64,000 nt of DNA from Kiritimatiellia bacterium (GTDB lineage Bacteria > Verrucomicrobiota > Kiritimatiellia > CAIQIC01 > JAGNIJ01). This document shows positions 16,040 to 23,895 of the stretch, one piece after another (position 1 is the first letter of the stretch; each line of letters starts with the position of its first letter). The stretch is taken from contig JAGNIJ010000014.1 of the NCBI GenBank assembly GCA_018001225.1, forward strand, positions 19,404 through 83,403, in the 5' to 3' direction. Made by a program: the position numbers and the translations under genes. The notes under the pieces were generated by a model. It saw nothing but the letters and a program-made list of their open reading frames with translations, did not search any database and was not told where the DNA came from.

Positions 16040-17458
16040 TCAGGGCCGGCCGCGGAGATCCAGCACCCGCCACGAGATCCAGTCGAGCGGCACGTCGCCC
16101 AGGTAGGTCCGCGCGCTGGTCATCACCAGCCCGGGATCCCCGAGCAGGGCCAGCGGGACGCGCACGGTGATCGTCTTGCCCGTCCGTTCGACGGTCACGC
16201 TGTCCGGGGGCAGTTGCGCGGACTGGTCGAGAATTTCGTGCCGCAGCGCGCCGAAGCGGACGTGGAGCTTGGGGAGGCCGGCGAACGGCTGATCCTTGCG
16301 ATACCCGAAAACATACAGCGAAAGGCCCACGGTCCTGGCCAGCGGGCGGGACAACCGGACGGTCAGCGCCAGGGCGCCGGCCTCCCGGCGGACGGCGCGC
16401 CACTCGATCCCCACGAAGCTCGCCTGCTCCTCGTCCGTGAGTTGATCCGGCAAGGCCTCTTCCTCTTTCCCGTCGATCTCTTCGTCCGTCTTGAGTTCCG
16501 CGCCGGGTCCCAGCCGCGCGGCGGGGAGGTCGCCGAACAATTCCCCGGCGCGCACGAAGGACAGCAGGTACTTGGCGGCGTAGCCGAATTGAGTGCGGTG
16601 GCGGTGGATGGCGTCCAGCTTGGTCCCGGCCTCCCCGTCGGTCAGCGCGAAACGTCGCCAGGGCACGGCCTCGGCCAGCGCGCGCGGGGGCCGCGCGGCC
16701 GCCTCCGGCCGGTAGCCCCGCGGCATCGGCCAGCGGCGGAAATGCACCAGGTAGGGATGCAGTGCGGGCCGGAGTTCATCCTCCAGGTTCCACAGCGCCA
16801 CCCGCGTGAAGAGATACAATGACCGATGATCGCAGTTCTGGTCGGCCGGGTGCGACAGGAATATCCTCGTCGGATTGAAATCCCGGATCACCGCGGTCAG
16901 GTCGGCCAGGATCTCCTCCCCCTTGTAGGGGGCGCCGGGGCGGTAGGCGTTCGGATAGGGCACCGCGCGGACGCGGGTCAGCATGCTTTCGAAGGCCGGC
17001 TCGCGGTTCCAGTGCTCGGCCCAGATGTGGAGCGTCCCGAAATCCGGGTAGCCGAGAAAAACCAGCTGGTCGGGTTCCAGGCCCATGGCCCGGGCGGCGT
17101 TCACAGCCTCCCCGTGCCGGATCATCCCCATCTGCCGCACCGCCTCCGGCTCGAGCACGGGATGCTTGCGGTAGACCGCGAAGGACCACTGGTTGTTGTC
17201 GCCGTAGGTCAGGAAGACCACGCGCACCGGGAGGCCCATCGCGCGCGACCGCTGGATGATCCCGGCGCAGCCGATCACCTCGTCGTCCGGGTGCGGCGCC
17301 AGCACGAGGACGCGGTCGTCGGGCTGGAGCACGAACGGCTCGAACGCCGGGCCCGGCGCGGCGGACGAGGCCCGCCCGGAGCCGGGAGCCCCCGCCGCGG
17401 TCAGCAGGAACGCGAGGCCCAGGAACCACTCACGCGCGCGCCGGAATGAGATGTCCAT
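16040..17458 (-). CDS. Exported PIG-L/LmbE-family deacetylase
   Basis: The 472-residue product starts with a signal peptide (WFLGLAFLLTAAGAPGSG). The PIG-L domain carries the zinc-binding PHPDDE motif at 55-60 and HPADQNCDH at 203-211. The family removes acetyl groups from N-acetylglucosamine-type sugars; the substrate here is unknown, but the export signal suggests envelope or external glycans. The C-terminal third (about 330-472) is beta-rich without a recognised domain. I use the ATG at 17458, which overlaps the end of the GNAT gene by 29 bp, so the two are coupled. Confidence 0.82.
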   Translation of the reverse strand: MDISFRRAREWFLGLAFLLTAAGAPGSGRASSAAPGPAFEPFVLQPDDRVLVLAPHPDDEVIGCAGIIQRSRAMGLPVRVVFLTYGDNNQWSFAVYRKHPVLEPEAVRQMGMIRHGEAVNAARAMGLEPDQLVFLGYPDFGTLHIWAEHWNREPAFESMLTRVRAVPYPNAYRPGAPYKGEEILADLTAVIRDFNPTRIFLSHPADQNCDHRSLYLFTRVALWNLEDELRPALHPYLVHFRRWPMPRGYRPEAAARPPRALAEAVPWRRFALTDGEAGTKLDAIHRHRTQFGYAAKYLLSFVRAGELFGDLPAARLGPGAELKTDEEIDGKEEEALPDQLTDEEQASFVGIEWRAVRREAGALALTVRLSRPLARTVGLSLYVFGYRKDQPFAGLPKLHVRFGALRHEILDQSAQLPPDSVTVERTGKTITVRVPLALLGDPGLVMTSARTYLGDVPLDWISWRVLDLRGRP

Positions 17459-18131
17459 AGATGATCGTCTCCCCGTGTTGCAGTCCGCCCGAACCGCCTC
17501 GAAAATTCGGCACCGCCGCCACCGGGGCAAAGCCCATGCGCTCGAAGAACGCGCGGCCCGGCGCATTATCGGCGCGCACGCGGGCGTGCACACCGGGGAT
17601 GCCGCGCCCGGCCAGGTACTCGAGGAAGGTCCGCATCAGCGAGCCCCCGGCGCCCCGCCCGCGCGCCTCGTCCAGGAGATCGATGTGCAGGTGGGCCGGG
17701 TAGGCGCCGAGGATCGGCGGCGCGGCGGCCTGTTGGGCCCGCGCGCAGCGGAGCAAGCCGGCGATCCACTGCCAGCTCGACCTCCGGAACAGGAAGCCGC
17801 GCGCCACGGCGCGGGCCAGGGCCGGCGGCGCAATCCGCAGGGCCCACACCCGACGGAACCGGCGGGTATCCCGCGCGCCCGTGAGGTAGCCCGCCACGCG
17901 CCCGCCGGCCTCGGTCACCCAGGCGGACTCCGGTTCGAAATCCGTGTAGTACCGGGTCACCAGGTCGGCGACGAGTTCCCGGTCGAAGAAACCCGGCTCC
18001 AGCGGCCTCCCCGCGTCGGCGGTCTCGCAGCAGATAGTCCGCACCGCCTCTCGATCCGCCGCCCGGAACGGGCGTATGACAGTTTTCCCCAGCGTGAAGG
18101 CAGCATAATCCCCCAGGGCCGCCGGCGACAA
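17430..18131 (-). CDS. GNAT-family N-acetyltransferase
   Basis: The 233-residue product opens with VIRPFRAADREAVRTICCETA, the usual first strand and helix of GNAT enzymes. The acetyl-CoA site follows as LHIDLLDEARGRGAGGSLM (Q/R-x-x-G-x-G/A form), and VRADNAPGRAFFERMGF is the canonical end. It transfers an acetyl group from acetyl-CoA to an amine; acceptor unknown. The first gene of a two-gene unit with the PIG-L deacetylase, it pairs an acetyltransferase with a deacetylase, suggestive but not proof of opposing chemistry. The start could be a little downstream at a later codon. Confidence 0.8.
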   Translation of the reverse strand: MSPAALGDYAAFTLGKTVIRPFRAADREAVRTICCETADAGRPLEPGFFDRELVADLVTRYYTDFEPESAWVTEAGGRVAGYLTGARDTRRFRRVWALRIAPPALARAVARGFLFRRSSWQWIAGLLRCARAQQAAAPPILGAYPAHLHIDLLDEARGRGAGGSLMRTFLEYLAGRGIPGVHARVRADNAPGRAFFERMGFAPVAAVPNFRGGSGGLQHGETIIYGHLIPARA

Positions 18132-18267
18132 GCGGAGACCCGCGGGGGGAGACAGCGGTTTCGCGCGTCGCTTTCCTCTTGAGTTTTGCCGCCCGCCGGT
18201 CTATTTCCCGGTCTGCGTGAACAGCAACCGGCCAGCAGGCCCTGTATAGAAAAGAGGAAGAGGCACC

Positions 18268-18684
18268 ATGGATAACAACACGAGCGCCGCCCAGTCGATC
18301 ATCGCCGCGGAAGCGGAAATCACGGGGACCATCAAGACCTCCGGGTCCATCCGCATCGACGGCAAGCTGGACGGCGAGCTGAACTGCGGCGGCGACGCCG
18401 TGATCGGCAAGAGCGCGACGATCAAGGGCAACCTGACCGTCAACGCCGTGTCGATCGCCGGCGCGATCACGGGCAACGTCACCGCGCGCGACCGGATCGA
18501 GATGAAGTCCTCCGCCCGCGTGATGGGGGACATCAAGGCCAAGCGGCTCGCCGTCGAGGACGGCGTGACGTTCGTCGGCAAGTCGGAGGTGAATCCGTCC
18601 GGCTCGGCGGCCGTGGCCGCCCCGGCCGCCCGCGAGGAAGAGCCCGCCGCCGAGGCGAAGCCGGGCTTTTTCGGCAAGCGCTGA
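18268..18684 (+). CDS. Bactofilin (polymer-forming cytoskeletal protein)
   Basis: The 138-residue product has the bactofilin core at residues about 12-110: a regular beta-helix with repeating GTIKTSGSIRIDGKLDGEL, VIGKSATIKGNLTV, ITGNVTARDRIEMKSSARVMGDI. A short Ala/Pro/Glu tail ends in PGFFGKR. Bactofilins polymerise without nucleotides into cytoplasmic filaments that position cell-wall enzymes or other machines. A clear AGAGGAAGAGG ribosome site precedes the ATG. The next gene, 65 bp downstream, encodes a related zinc-ribbon protein, so they probably work together. Confidence 0.92.
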   Translation: MDNNTSAAQSIIAAEAEITGTIKTSGSIRIDGKLDGELNCGGDAVIGKSATIKGNLTVNAVSIAGAITGNVTARDRIEMKSSARVMGDIKAKRLAVEDGVTFVGKSEVNPSGSAAVAAPAAREEEPAAEAKPGFFGKR

Positions 18685-18749
18685 CGGTCGGTTGTCCGCG
18701 CCTCTCTTGATGACGGGCAGGCCCCGCGCCGGCCCGTCCGGAGAAATTC

Positions 18750-19451
18750 GTGGCGGGTTCCCGCAAAACGTCGGTGGTGGACGGCTACACGGTCGTCCGG
18801 ATGGTCCGGCACGCCAAGGGCGGCGAGCCGGAAGCCGTCCCGGCCGCGCCGCCGCCCCCGAAGCACGAGCCGACTCCGCCGGGCGAAGCGAAGAAGGCGC
18901 ATATCGGCCACACGGTGCTGCCCACGAAGCACACCATCCGTTGTTATGAATGCGCCTACGAGTTCACGCTGACCGCCCGTTCGCCGAAGACCTACTGCCC
19001 CAAGTGCCGGACCATCCTCGAATGGAAGGATGTGCTGATCCAGGCCGAGTGGACGGAGCCGGTCAAGACGGCGGGCACCATCCGGATCGGCCCGCAGGGC
19101 GTGGTCAAGGCCGGCGCGCTGATCGCGACGGACATCCTCCTGGAAGGCCGGGTGGAGGAGGGGACGCTCGAAGCCTTCCGCTGGCTGGAACTCGGGCCCG
19201 GCGCGGCCTACGACCCCGCGCGCATGAAGGCCGCCTGCCTGCGCGTCGCGGCCGGGACCGAACTCCAGCTCAAGGGAAAGCCCGCCTTCCGCGACGTGGA
19301 GGTTCTGGGCCACCTCGAGGCCCGGCTGGAAACGACGGGGCTGGTGACGGTGCGCGCGGGCGGGTTGCTGGCCGGCGAGGTGGCGGGCCCGCGCCTGGCC
19401 GTGGAGGAAGGGGGCGGCCTCCGTGCGCGGGTGAGAATCGTGGCTTCCTGA
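18750..19451 (+). CDS. Zinc-ribbon bactofilin-like protein
   Basis: The 233-residue product has a Pro/Lys-rich N-terminus (1-60), a zinc ribbon with CYEC (Cys65, Cys68) and CPKC (Cys83, Cys86), then a beta-helical region (about 100-233) of short repeats such as GTIRIGPQGVVKAGALIATDILLEGRV-like segments and LVTVRAGGLLAGEV. That region resembles the adjacent bactofilin, so this is probably a filament partner or a variant with a metal-binding head. The start is a GTG at 18750; an alternative ATG lies about 50 bp downstream. Function unproven. It is followed by the histidine-kinase promoter. Confidence 0.7.
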   Translation: MAGSRKTSVVDGYTVVRMVRHAKGGEPEAVPAAPPPPKHEPTPPGEAKKAHIGHTVLPTKHTIRCYECAYEFTLTARSPKTYCPKCRTILEWKDVLIQAEWTEPVKTAGTIRIGPQGVVKAGALIATDILLEGRVEEGTLEAFRWLELGPGAAYDPARMKAACLRVAAGTELQLKGKPAFRDVEVLGHLEARLETTGLVTVRAGGLLAGEVAGPRLAVEEGGGLRARVRIVAS

Positions 19452-19481
19452 AGCCCGTTGTCTGCCGTCGAGATTCCGGTG

Positions 19482-19510
19482 TTGTACGCTGCCGGTAACT
19501 TAGCTAAAAA
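19482..19510 (+). promoter_or_regulatory. Putative promoter of the hybrid histidine kinase gene
   Basis: TTGTAC (19482-19487), a 17-bp spacer and TAAAAA (19505-19510) match a sigma-70-type promoter. The purine-rich GGGGTGGGGA that follows could be the ribosome site for the GTG start at 19528. Confidence 0.5.
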
Positions 19511-19527
19511 GGGGTGGGGACCAGGTC

Positions 19528-22485
19528 GTGACCCGTTGGACCAGACGGATCGGTCGCTTGCCGGGGCGGTTCGCCCTCCCGTTCCTGATGCTCCTTTTCG
19601 TGGCGGCCCCGCCGCGGGCTGGCGCCGGCCCGAAGAACGAGCCCCCGGCCCCGCCGCCCCTGACGGTGGCGATCGACGACAATTATCCCCCGTACGTGTT
19701 CCGCGACGCCCAGGGCGCGCTCCAGGGCGTCCTGCCCGACTTGTGGCGGCTCTGGGAGCAGAAGACCGGACAGCGCGTCCGGCTGGAGGGCCTGGACTGG
19801 AGCGAGGCCCTCCGTTCCATGGAGGAGGGCCGGGCGGACGTGCTGGACACGGCCTTCTACACCGAGGAACGCGCGCGCCTCTACCGCTTCTCCGAACCCT
19901 ACGCGGAGATCCGGGTTCCCGTCTTCAACCAGAAGGATCTCGGCGGGATCCGCGACGCGGATTCACTGCAGGGATTCACGGTCGGCGTCAAGGCCGGGGA
20001 TGCCGTGATCTCGGTGCTGCGGCAGCGCGGCGTCACGACGTTCCTCGAGTTCGACAGTTATGAGGACATCATTTGCGCGGCCGCCGAGAACCGGATCCGC
20101 GTCTTCTCCATGGACGAGCCTCCGGCCTTCTACTACCTGACCAAGTACAAGCTGGAAGACGAATTCCGGCAGTCCTTCATCCTCTACACGGGCGCTTTTC
20201 ACCGGGCGGTCCGGCGCGATCGCGCCGACCTTCTCCACCGGATCGAGGAGGGCTTCGATGCGATCCTGAAGAGCGAACGCAGCGCGATCGAGCGGAAGTG
20301 GATGGGCATGCCGCTCGGTGGAGGGCGGCTGCTCCACACCCTGTTCCTCGCCCTGCTCGTGGTGGGCGCCGGGGCCCTGGTCCTGGGCTTTTTCCTGCTC
20401 GTGCTGCGGCACCAGGTCAAGGAAAGGACCGCCGAGTTGCGCGGCACCCTGCACTCGCTGCAGCAAAGCGAGGATAAGATCCGGAGTCTTTTCCGCGCCG
20501 CGCCCGTCGGCATCGGCATGGTGACCCACCGGGTCATCCAGGAGGCCAACGACCGGCTGTGCGAGATGACGGGATATGGGCGGGAGGAACTCCTCGGGCA
20601 GAGCGCGCGGATGCTGTACCCGACGCAGGAGGACTTCGATACCGTCGGCCGGGAGAAATACAGGCAGATCGAGGAGCAGGGCACCGGCACCGTGGAGACG
20701 CCGTGGCGGCGCAAGGACGGGCGGATCATCGACGTCCTGTTGAGCTCCACGCCGCTCGTCCCGGGCGACCTGGCCCGCGGGGTGACGTTCACCGCGCTGG
20801 ACATCACCGAACGGCGGCGGGCCCTGGAACTGCTGCGCGGCATCAACGACTGCCTGGTCTCGTTCGGCACCGATCCCGCCGAGAACCTCCGGCGCATCGC
20901 CGAGGCCTTCGGCCGCCTTTCGGAGGCGGACTGCGTGCTCTATAAGCGGCGGCACGGCGACCAGCTGGTCACCGAGACGGGATGGAACCTGCAGCCCGGC
21001 ATGGAGGACGCCGTCAAGGGGGCGGGCATTCTCTGTTACGAGGCCATGGCCGGCGGAGCGGAAAAGGACCTGGCGATCCGGCCCCTGCGCAAGGGGCAAG
21101 CGTCGTGCGGGCATCCCAACGTCAAGGTGCACGGGTTCGCGTGCTGCCTGGGCTGCCCGGTACGGCTCGGATCGGAGACGGTGGCCTTCCTCTGTGCGCT
21201 GTTCTCGTCCGACTACCAGCCCGCGGGCCAGGACCTCGGCCTGCTGCAGATCCTGATCAACGCCGCCTCGATCGAGGAGGCGCGGCGCCAGGCGCTGGAG
21301 GAGCGCATCCAGCTCGAGCGGCAGGTCCAGCAGACGCAGAAGCTCGAGAGCCTCGGCGTGCTGGCCGGCGGGATCGCCCACGATTTCAACAACCTGCTCA
21401 CCGCCATCCTGGGGCATATCACGCTGGCCCGCGACGTCCTGCCGGCCGCCGCGCCGGCCGCCGAGGACCTGCAGTCGGCGGAGCGGGCCACCCGCCGCGC
21501 CGCCGAGTTGGCCCGCCAGATGCTGGCCTACACCGGCAAGGCCCGCGCGGAAGTCCGCCCCGTGAGCGTGAGCAAGATCGTGGACGACATGATCCCCATG
21601 CTGAAGGTGGCGGTGTCCAAGAAGGCGGTGCTCCGGTTCGACCTGGCCCCCGACCTGCCGCCGATCCGCGCCGATATCAGCCAACTGCACCAGGTGATCA
21701 TGAACCTCGTGATCAACGCGTCCGAGGCCATCGGGGAGCGCAGCGGCTTCATCAGCCTGTCCACGGGCCTCCGGCATTGTGACCGCGATTACCTGGCGTC
21801 CGGCTGGCTCGACGAGGACCGGCCGGAGGGGCCCTACGTGTATCTTGAGGTCGCCGACACCGGGTGCGGCATCGAGCCCGAGTCCCTGCCGCGGATCTTC
21901 GATCCGTTCTACACCACGAAGTTCGCCGGCCGCGGCCTCGGCCTGGCGGCCGTCCTGGGCATCGTGCGGGCCCACCGCGGCGCACTGCGGCTCGATAGCC
22001 AACCGGGCCGCGGCACGACTTTCCAGATCCTGTTCCCGGCCGCGGACGCGCCGGTCGGGCCGGAGCCCGGCGAGGAAGAGCCGGCCAGGGACTGGAAGGG
22101 GGCGGGGCTGGTCCTGCTGGCGGACGACGAGGAAAGCCTCCGCGTGGTCGCCGGCCGCATGCTCGAACGCATGGGCTTCCGCGTGATCACCGCGCGGGAC
22201 GGCCTGGAAGCCGTGGACCTTTTCCGCGCGCAGGCCCGGGACATCGTCTGCGTCATTATGGACCTGACCATGCCGCACCTGGACGGCGGGGAGGCCTTCC
22301 GCCAGATCCGCGGCCTGCGGGCCGACGTCCCGGTGATCCTCTCCAGCGGGTACGACGAGGAAAACCTGGCCGCCCGCTTCGCCGGCGAAGGGCTCTCGGG
22401 TTTCGCCCAGAAGCCGTACGCCTTCCATCGGCTGCGAAACATCGTCCGCCAGGTCATGACCGCGCCCGATTCCGCCGGCATCTGA
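19528..22485 (+). CDS. Hybrid sensor histidine kinase (SBP_bac_3 - PAS - GAF - HisKA - HATPase - REC)
   Basis: The 985-residue product runs: signal/anchor (1-33), a periplasmic solute-binding type-3 domain (about 45-275, VAIDDNYPPYVFRD), a membrane helix (about 282-305), PAS (325-440), GAF (450-590), HisKA with phospho-His618 in GGIAHDFNNLL, HATPase with NLVINASEA and DTGCGI, and a C-terminal receiver with phospho-acceptor Asp912. It should sense a small ligand outside the cell and relay phosphate to the receiver and an unknown partner. The GAF domain contains Cys503, 527, 539, 540 and 543, unusual for this GAF type. The start is a GTG; a downstream ATG inside the leader is possible. Confidence 0.87.
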   Translation: MTRWTRRIGRLPGRFALPFLMLLFVAAPPRAGAGPKNEPPAPPPLTVAIDDNYPPYVFRDAQGALQGVLPDLWRLWEQKTGQRVRLEGLDWSEALRSMEEGRADVLDTAFYTEERARLYRFSEPYAEIRVPVFNQKDLGGIRDADSLQGFTVGVKAGDAVISVLRQRGVTTFLEFDSYEDIICAAAENRIRVFSMDEPPAFYYLTKYKLEDEFRQSFILYTGAFHRAVRRDRADLLHRIEEGFDAILKSERSAIERKWMGMPLGGGRLLHTLFLALLVVGAGALVLGFFLLVLRHQVKERTAELRGTLHSLQQSEDKIRSLFRAAPVGIGMVTHRVIQEANDRLCEMTGYGREELLGQSARMLYPTQEDFDTVGREKYRQIEEQGTGTVETPWRRKDGRIIDVLLSSTPLVPGDLARGVTFTALDITERRRALELLRGINDCLVSFGTDPAENLRRIAEAFGRLSEADCVLYKRRHGDQLVTETGWNLQPGMEDAVKGAGILCYEAMAGGAEKDLAIRPLRKGQASCGHPNVKVHGFACCLGCPVRLGSETVAFLCALFSSDYQPAGQDLGLLQILINAASIEEARRQALEERIQLERQVQQTQKLESLGVLAGGIAHDFNNLLTAILGHITLARDVLPAAAPAAEDLQSAERATRRAAELARQMLAYTGKARAEVRPVSVSKIVDDMIPMLKVAVSKKAVLRFDLAPDLPPIRADISQLHQVIMNLVINASEAIGERSGFISLSTGLRHCDRDYLASGWLDEDRPEGPYVYLEVADTGCGIEPESLPRIFDPFYTTKFAGRGLGLAAVLGIVRAHRGALRLDSQPGRGTTFQILFPAADAPVGPEPGEEEPARDWKGAGLVLLADDEESLRVVAGRMLERMGFRVITARDGLEAVDLFRAQARDIVCVIMDLTMPHLDGGEAFRQIRGLRADVPVILSSGYDEENLAARFAGEGLSGFAQKPYAFHRLRNIVRQVMTAPDSAGI

Positions 22486-22520
22486 CCTCCGCGTCGCCCG
22501 GAAAAAAGGAAAAGCCGGTA

Positions 22521-22558
22521 TTGACATATCATGAAGTCATGATACGTTACTATCATGA
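22521..22558 (+). promoter_or_regulatory. Promoter with palindromic operator for the arsR operon
   Basis: A consensus -35 TTGACA (22521-22526) is followed by the perfect palindrome TATCATGAAGTCATGATA (22527-22544) and by a third half-site TATCATGA (22551-22558) that overlaps the start codon. A TACTAT hexamer (22548-22553) could be the -10, but its spacing of 21 bp is long. The operator occupies the core promoter, so a bound ArsR-family repressor would block polymerase: autoregulation is the obvious inference. Confidence 0.65.
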
Positions 22559-22866
22559 ACCCCTTGAAAACGCGGTGCAACGAGGCGATGCCGCTGGAGT
22601 TGATGGCGAAGATGGCCGGCGTGCTCAAGCTCCTGGCCCACCCGCAGCGCCTGAAGGTGGTCGAGATTCTCGACGGCCGCGACGAGGTGCCCGTCCGGCG
22701 AATCGCCGAGTGGCTCGGGTTGCCGCACGCGGCGACGTCCCAGCATCTCAACCAGATGAAGCGGGTCGGCCTGCTGGAGTCGGAGCGGCGCGGCAAGGAA
22801 GTCTGGTACCGCATCGCGGACCGGCGCTGCATCACTATTCTGAAATGCATTCGGGGCGGGCACTGA
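22555..22866 (+). CDS. ArsR/SmtB-family transcriptional repressor
   Basis: The 103-residue product is a winged-helix ArsR protein: LKLLAHPQRLKVVEIL, then VRRIAEWLGLPHAATSQHLNQMKRVGLL and the wing ESERRGKEVWYRI. The ELCVCDL metal site of ArsR/SmtB is absent. Instead there are three cysteines, Cys8 near the N-terminus and Cys92 and Cys98 in the last helix, a layout closer to thiol/persulfide sensors such as BigR/SqrR. Downstream genes encode a small CxTGACP membrane protein, thioredoxin and a zinc ribbon, which supports redox or sulfur sensing (inference). The start might instead be the ATG at 22588, since the first ATG lies inside the operator. Confidence 0.82.
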   Translation: MNPLKTRCNEAMPLELMAKMAGVLKLLAHPQRLKVVEILDGRDEVPVRRIAEWLGLPHAATSQHLNQMKRVGLLESERRGKEVWYRIADRRCITILKCIRGGH

Positions 22867-22889
22867 TCCCGCGGGAAAGGAAGGACGGC

Positions 22890-23060
22890 ATGGCACCGGT
22901 ATGGCGAATCGTGGTCGGCGCGGCGGTGGGGGCGGGCGTGGGATTCCTGCTCTACCGGTTCGTGGGCTGCCGGACGGGCGCGTGCCCGCTGACCGGCAAC
23001 CCGTACGTGGCGATGCTCATCTGGGGCGTCGTCGGCGCGGTCATGGCCGCGGGCAAATAA
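22890..23060 (+). CDS. Small membrane protein with GCxTGxCPxTxNP motif (DUF6132-like)
   Basis: The 56-residue product has two membrane helices joined by a loop containing GCRTGACPLTGNP (Cys27, Cys32). I recognise this as the small DUF6132-type family often found beside thioredoxins or rhodaneses. A strong ribosome site (GGAAAGGAAGG) precedes the ATG. It lies 23 bp after arsR and 38 bp before the thioredoxin gene, so it is the second gene of the operon. A disulfide or persulfide role for the two cysteines, together with the neighbouring thioredoxin, is inference; no reaction is known to me. Confidence 0.72.
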   Translation: MAPVWRIVVGAAVGAGVGFLLYRFVGCRTGACPLTGNPYVAMLIWGVVGAVMAAGK

Positions 23061-23098
23061 AGGGCGTTTTTTTGGCAGCACAAAAACAGGAGAGGAAC

Positions 23099-23419
23099 AT
23101 GAGCGGATTGATGGAGTTGACGGACAAGACCTTCGACGGGCAGGTCGCCGGCGGCGTGACGATCGTGGACTTCTGGGCCCCCTGGTGCGGGCCGTGCCGG
23201 ATGCAGACCCCGATCCTCGAGGCCCTGGCGCCCAAGGTGCAGGGCCGGGCGGTCATCGCGAAGGTTAACGTGGACGATTTCCCGGACCTGGCCGCGCGCT
23301 TCAGCGTGCGCGGGATCCCGACGCTGATCCTGTTCAAGGCCGGGCAGCCCGTGCAGCAGATGGTGGGCGTCCAGCGGGAAGACGCACTGCTGCGGGCCGT
23401 CGAGTCCGCGGCCGGCTGA
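23099..23419 (+). CDS. trx: Thioredoxin
   Basis: The 106-residue product is a classical thioredoxin with VDFWAPWCGPCRM (Cys30, Cys33), the buried Asp-containing strand (IAKVNVDDFPDLA) and the cis-Pro loop FSVRGIPTLILFKAG. It reduces protein disulfides in the cytosol; no signal peptide is present. AGGAGAGGAAC precedes the ATG. As the third gene of the arsR operon it is likely a dedicated reductant rather than the general housekeeping thioredoxin. Confidence 0.95.
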   Translation: MSGLMELTDKTFDGQVAGGVTIVDFWAPWCGPCRMQTPILEALAPKVQGRAVIAKVNVDDFPDLAARFSVRGIPTLILFKAGQPVQQMVGVQREDALLRAVESAAG

Positions 23420-23436
23420 TCGGGGGAGGAATGGCC

Positions 23437-23670
23437 ATGCCGCTGTTTGAATACCGTTGCGCGGAATGCGGGGCCGTTTTCGAACACCTGGCCCGGTCGG
23501 CCGGAGAGAAGCCGGGCGCCTGCCCGAAATGCGGGGCGAAAAAAGCGGAGAAGCAGTTCTCCACGTTCGCCGCCCGCCAGGCGCCCGAAGCGGGGCTGCC
23601 GTCCTGCGCGGGCAGTTCCTGCTCGACCGGAACCTGCGCCACCGGCGCCTGCCCGTTCAGCGCCTCGTGA
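23437..23670 (+). CDS. FmdB-type zinc-ribbon protein with Cys-rich tail
   Basis: The 77-residue product begins MPLFEYRCAECGAVFE and has a second CPKCG, giving a four-Cys zinc ribbon of the FmdB/CxxC_CXXC_SSSS type. The tail repeats a C-x-T-G-x-C pattern (Cys57, 62, 67, 72) ending CATGACPFS, closely echoing the loop of the membrane protein two genes upstream. I prefer the ATG at 23437 because GGGGGAGGA sits at proper spacing; the ATG at 23431 is too close to it. Last gene of the ArsR operon. Function of the family is poorly known, probably regulatory or metal/sulfur handling. Confidence 0.75.
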   Translation: MPLFEYRCAECGAVFEHLARSAGEKPGACPKCGAKKAEKQFSTFAARQAPEAGLPSCAGSSCSTGTCATGACPFSAS

Positions 23671-23699
23671 ATCAGGTGGGGGCGGGTCGCCTTGGCCGT

Positions 23700-23765
23700 T
23701 ACGGCTCGCCGGAGGCTCGCCCTCCAAATCGAGAATGCAGTATGGCGAGCGTCCCCGCGAGTCGT
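23700..23765. repeat. Inverted repeat, GGAGGCTCGCCCTCCA family
   Basis: The left arm includes GCTCGCCCTCCA (23715-23726). The right arm TATGGCGAGCGTCCCCGCGAG (from 23741) is the same as that at 28541-28562 but lacks AGGG. It lies between the two FmdB-type genes. Confidence 0.55.
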
Positions 23766-23895
23766 ACGAACCGGCCGTCCGCATTTGACAAGAACCGGCC
23801 CAGTCTCTAGATTATCGCTCCGACAAGCGACGCCGACGAGACACCGGACGGAAGTCCGGGCCCCGGCTTCCAGGTGTTTTGACGGAGTGACGCGG

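Noticed and set aside
19963..22527. A minus-strand frame of 854 residues antisense to the histidine kinase
   Set aside because: The plus strand encodes clear HisKA, HATPase and receiver motifs; the antisense translation has none and is Ala/Arg/Gly/His-rich.
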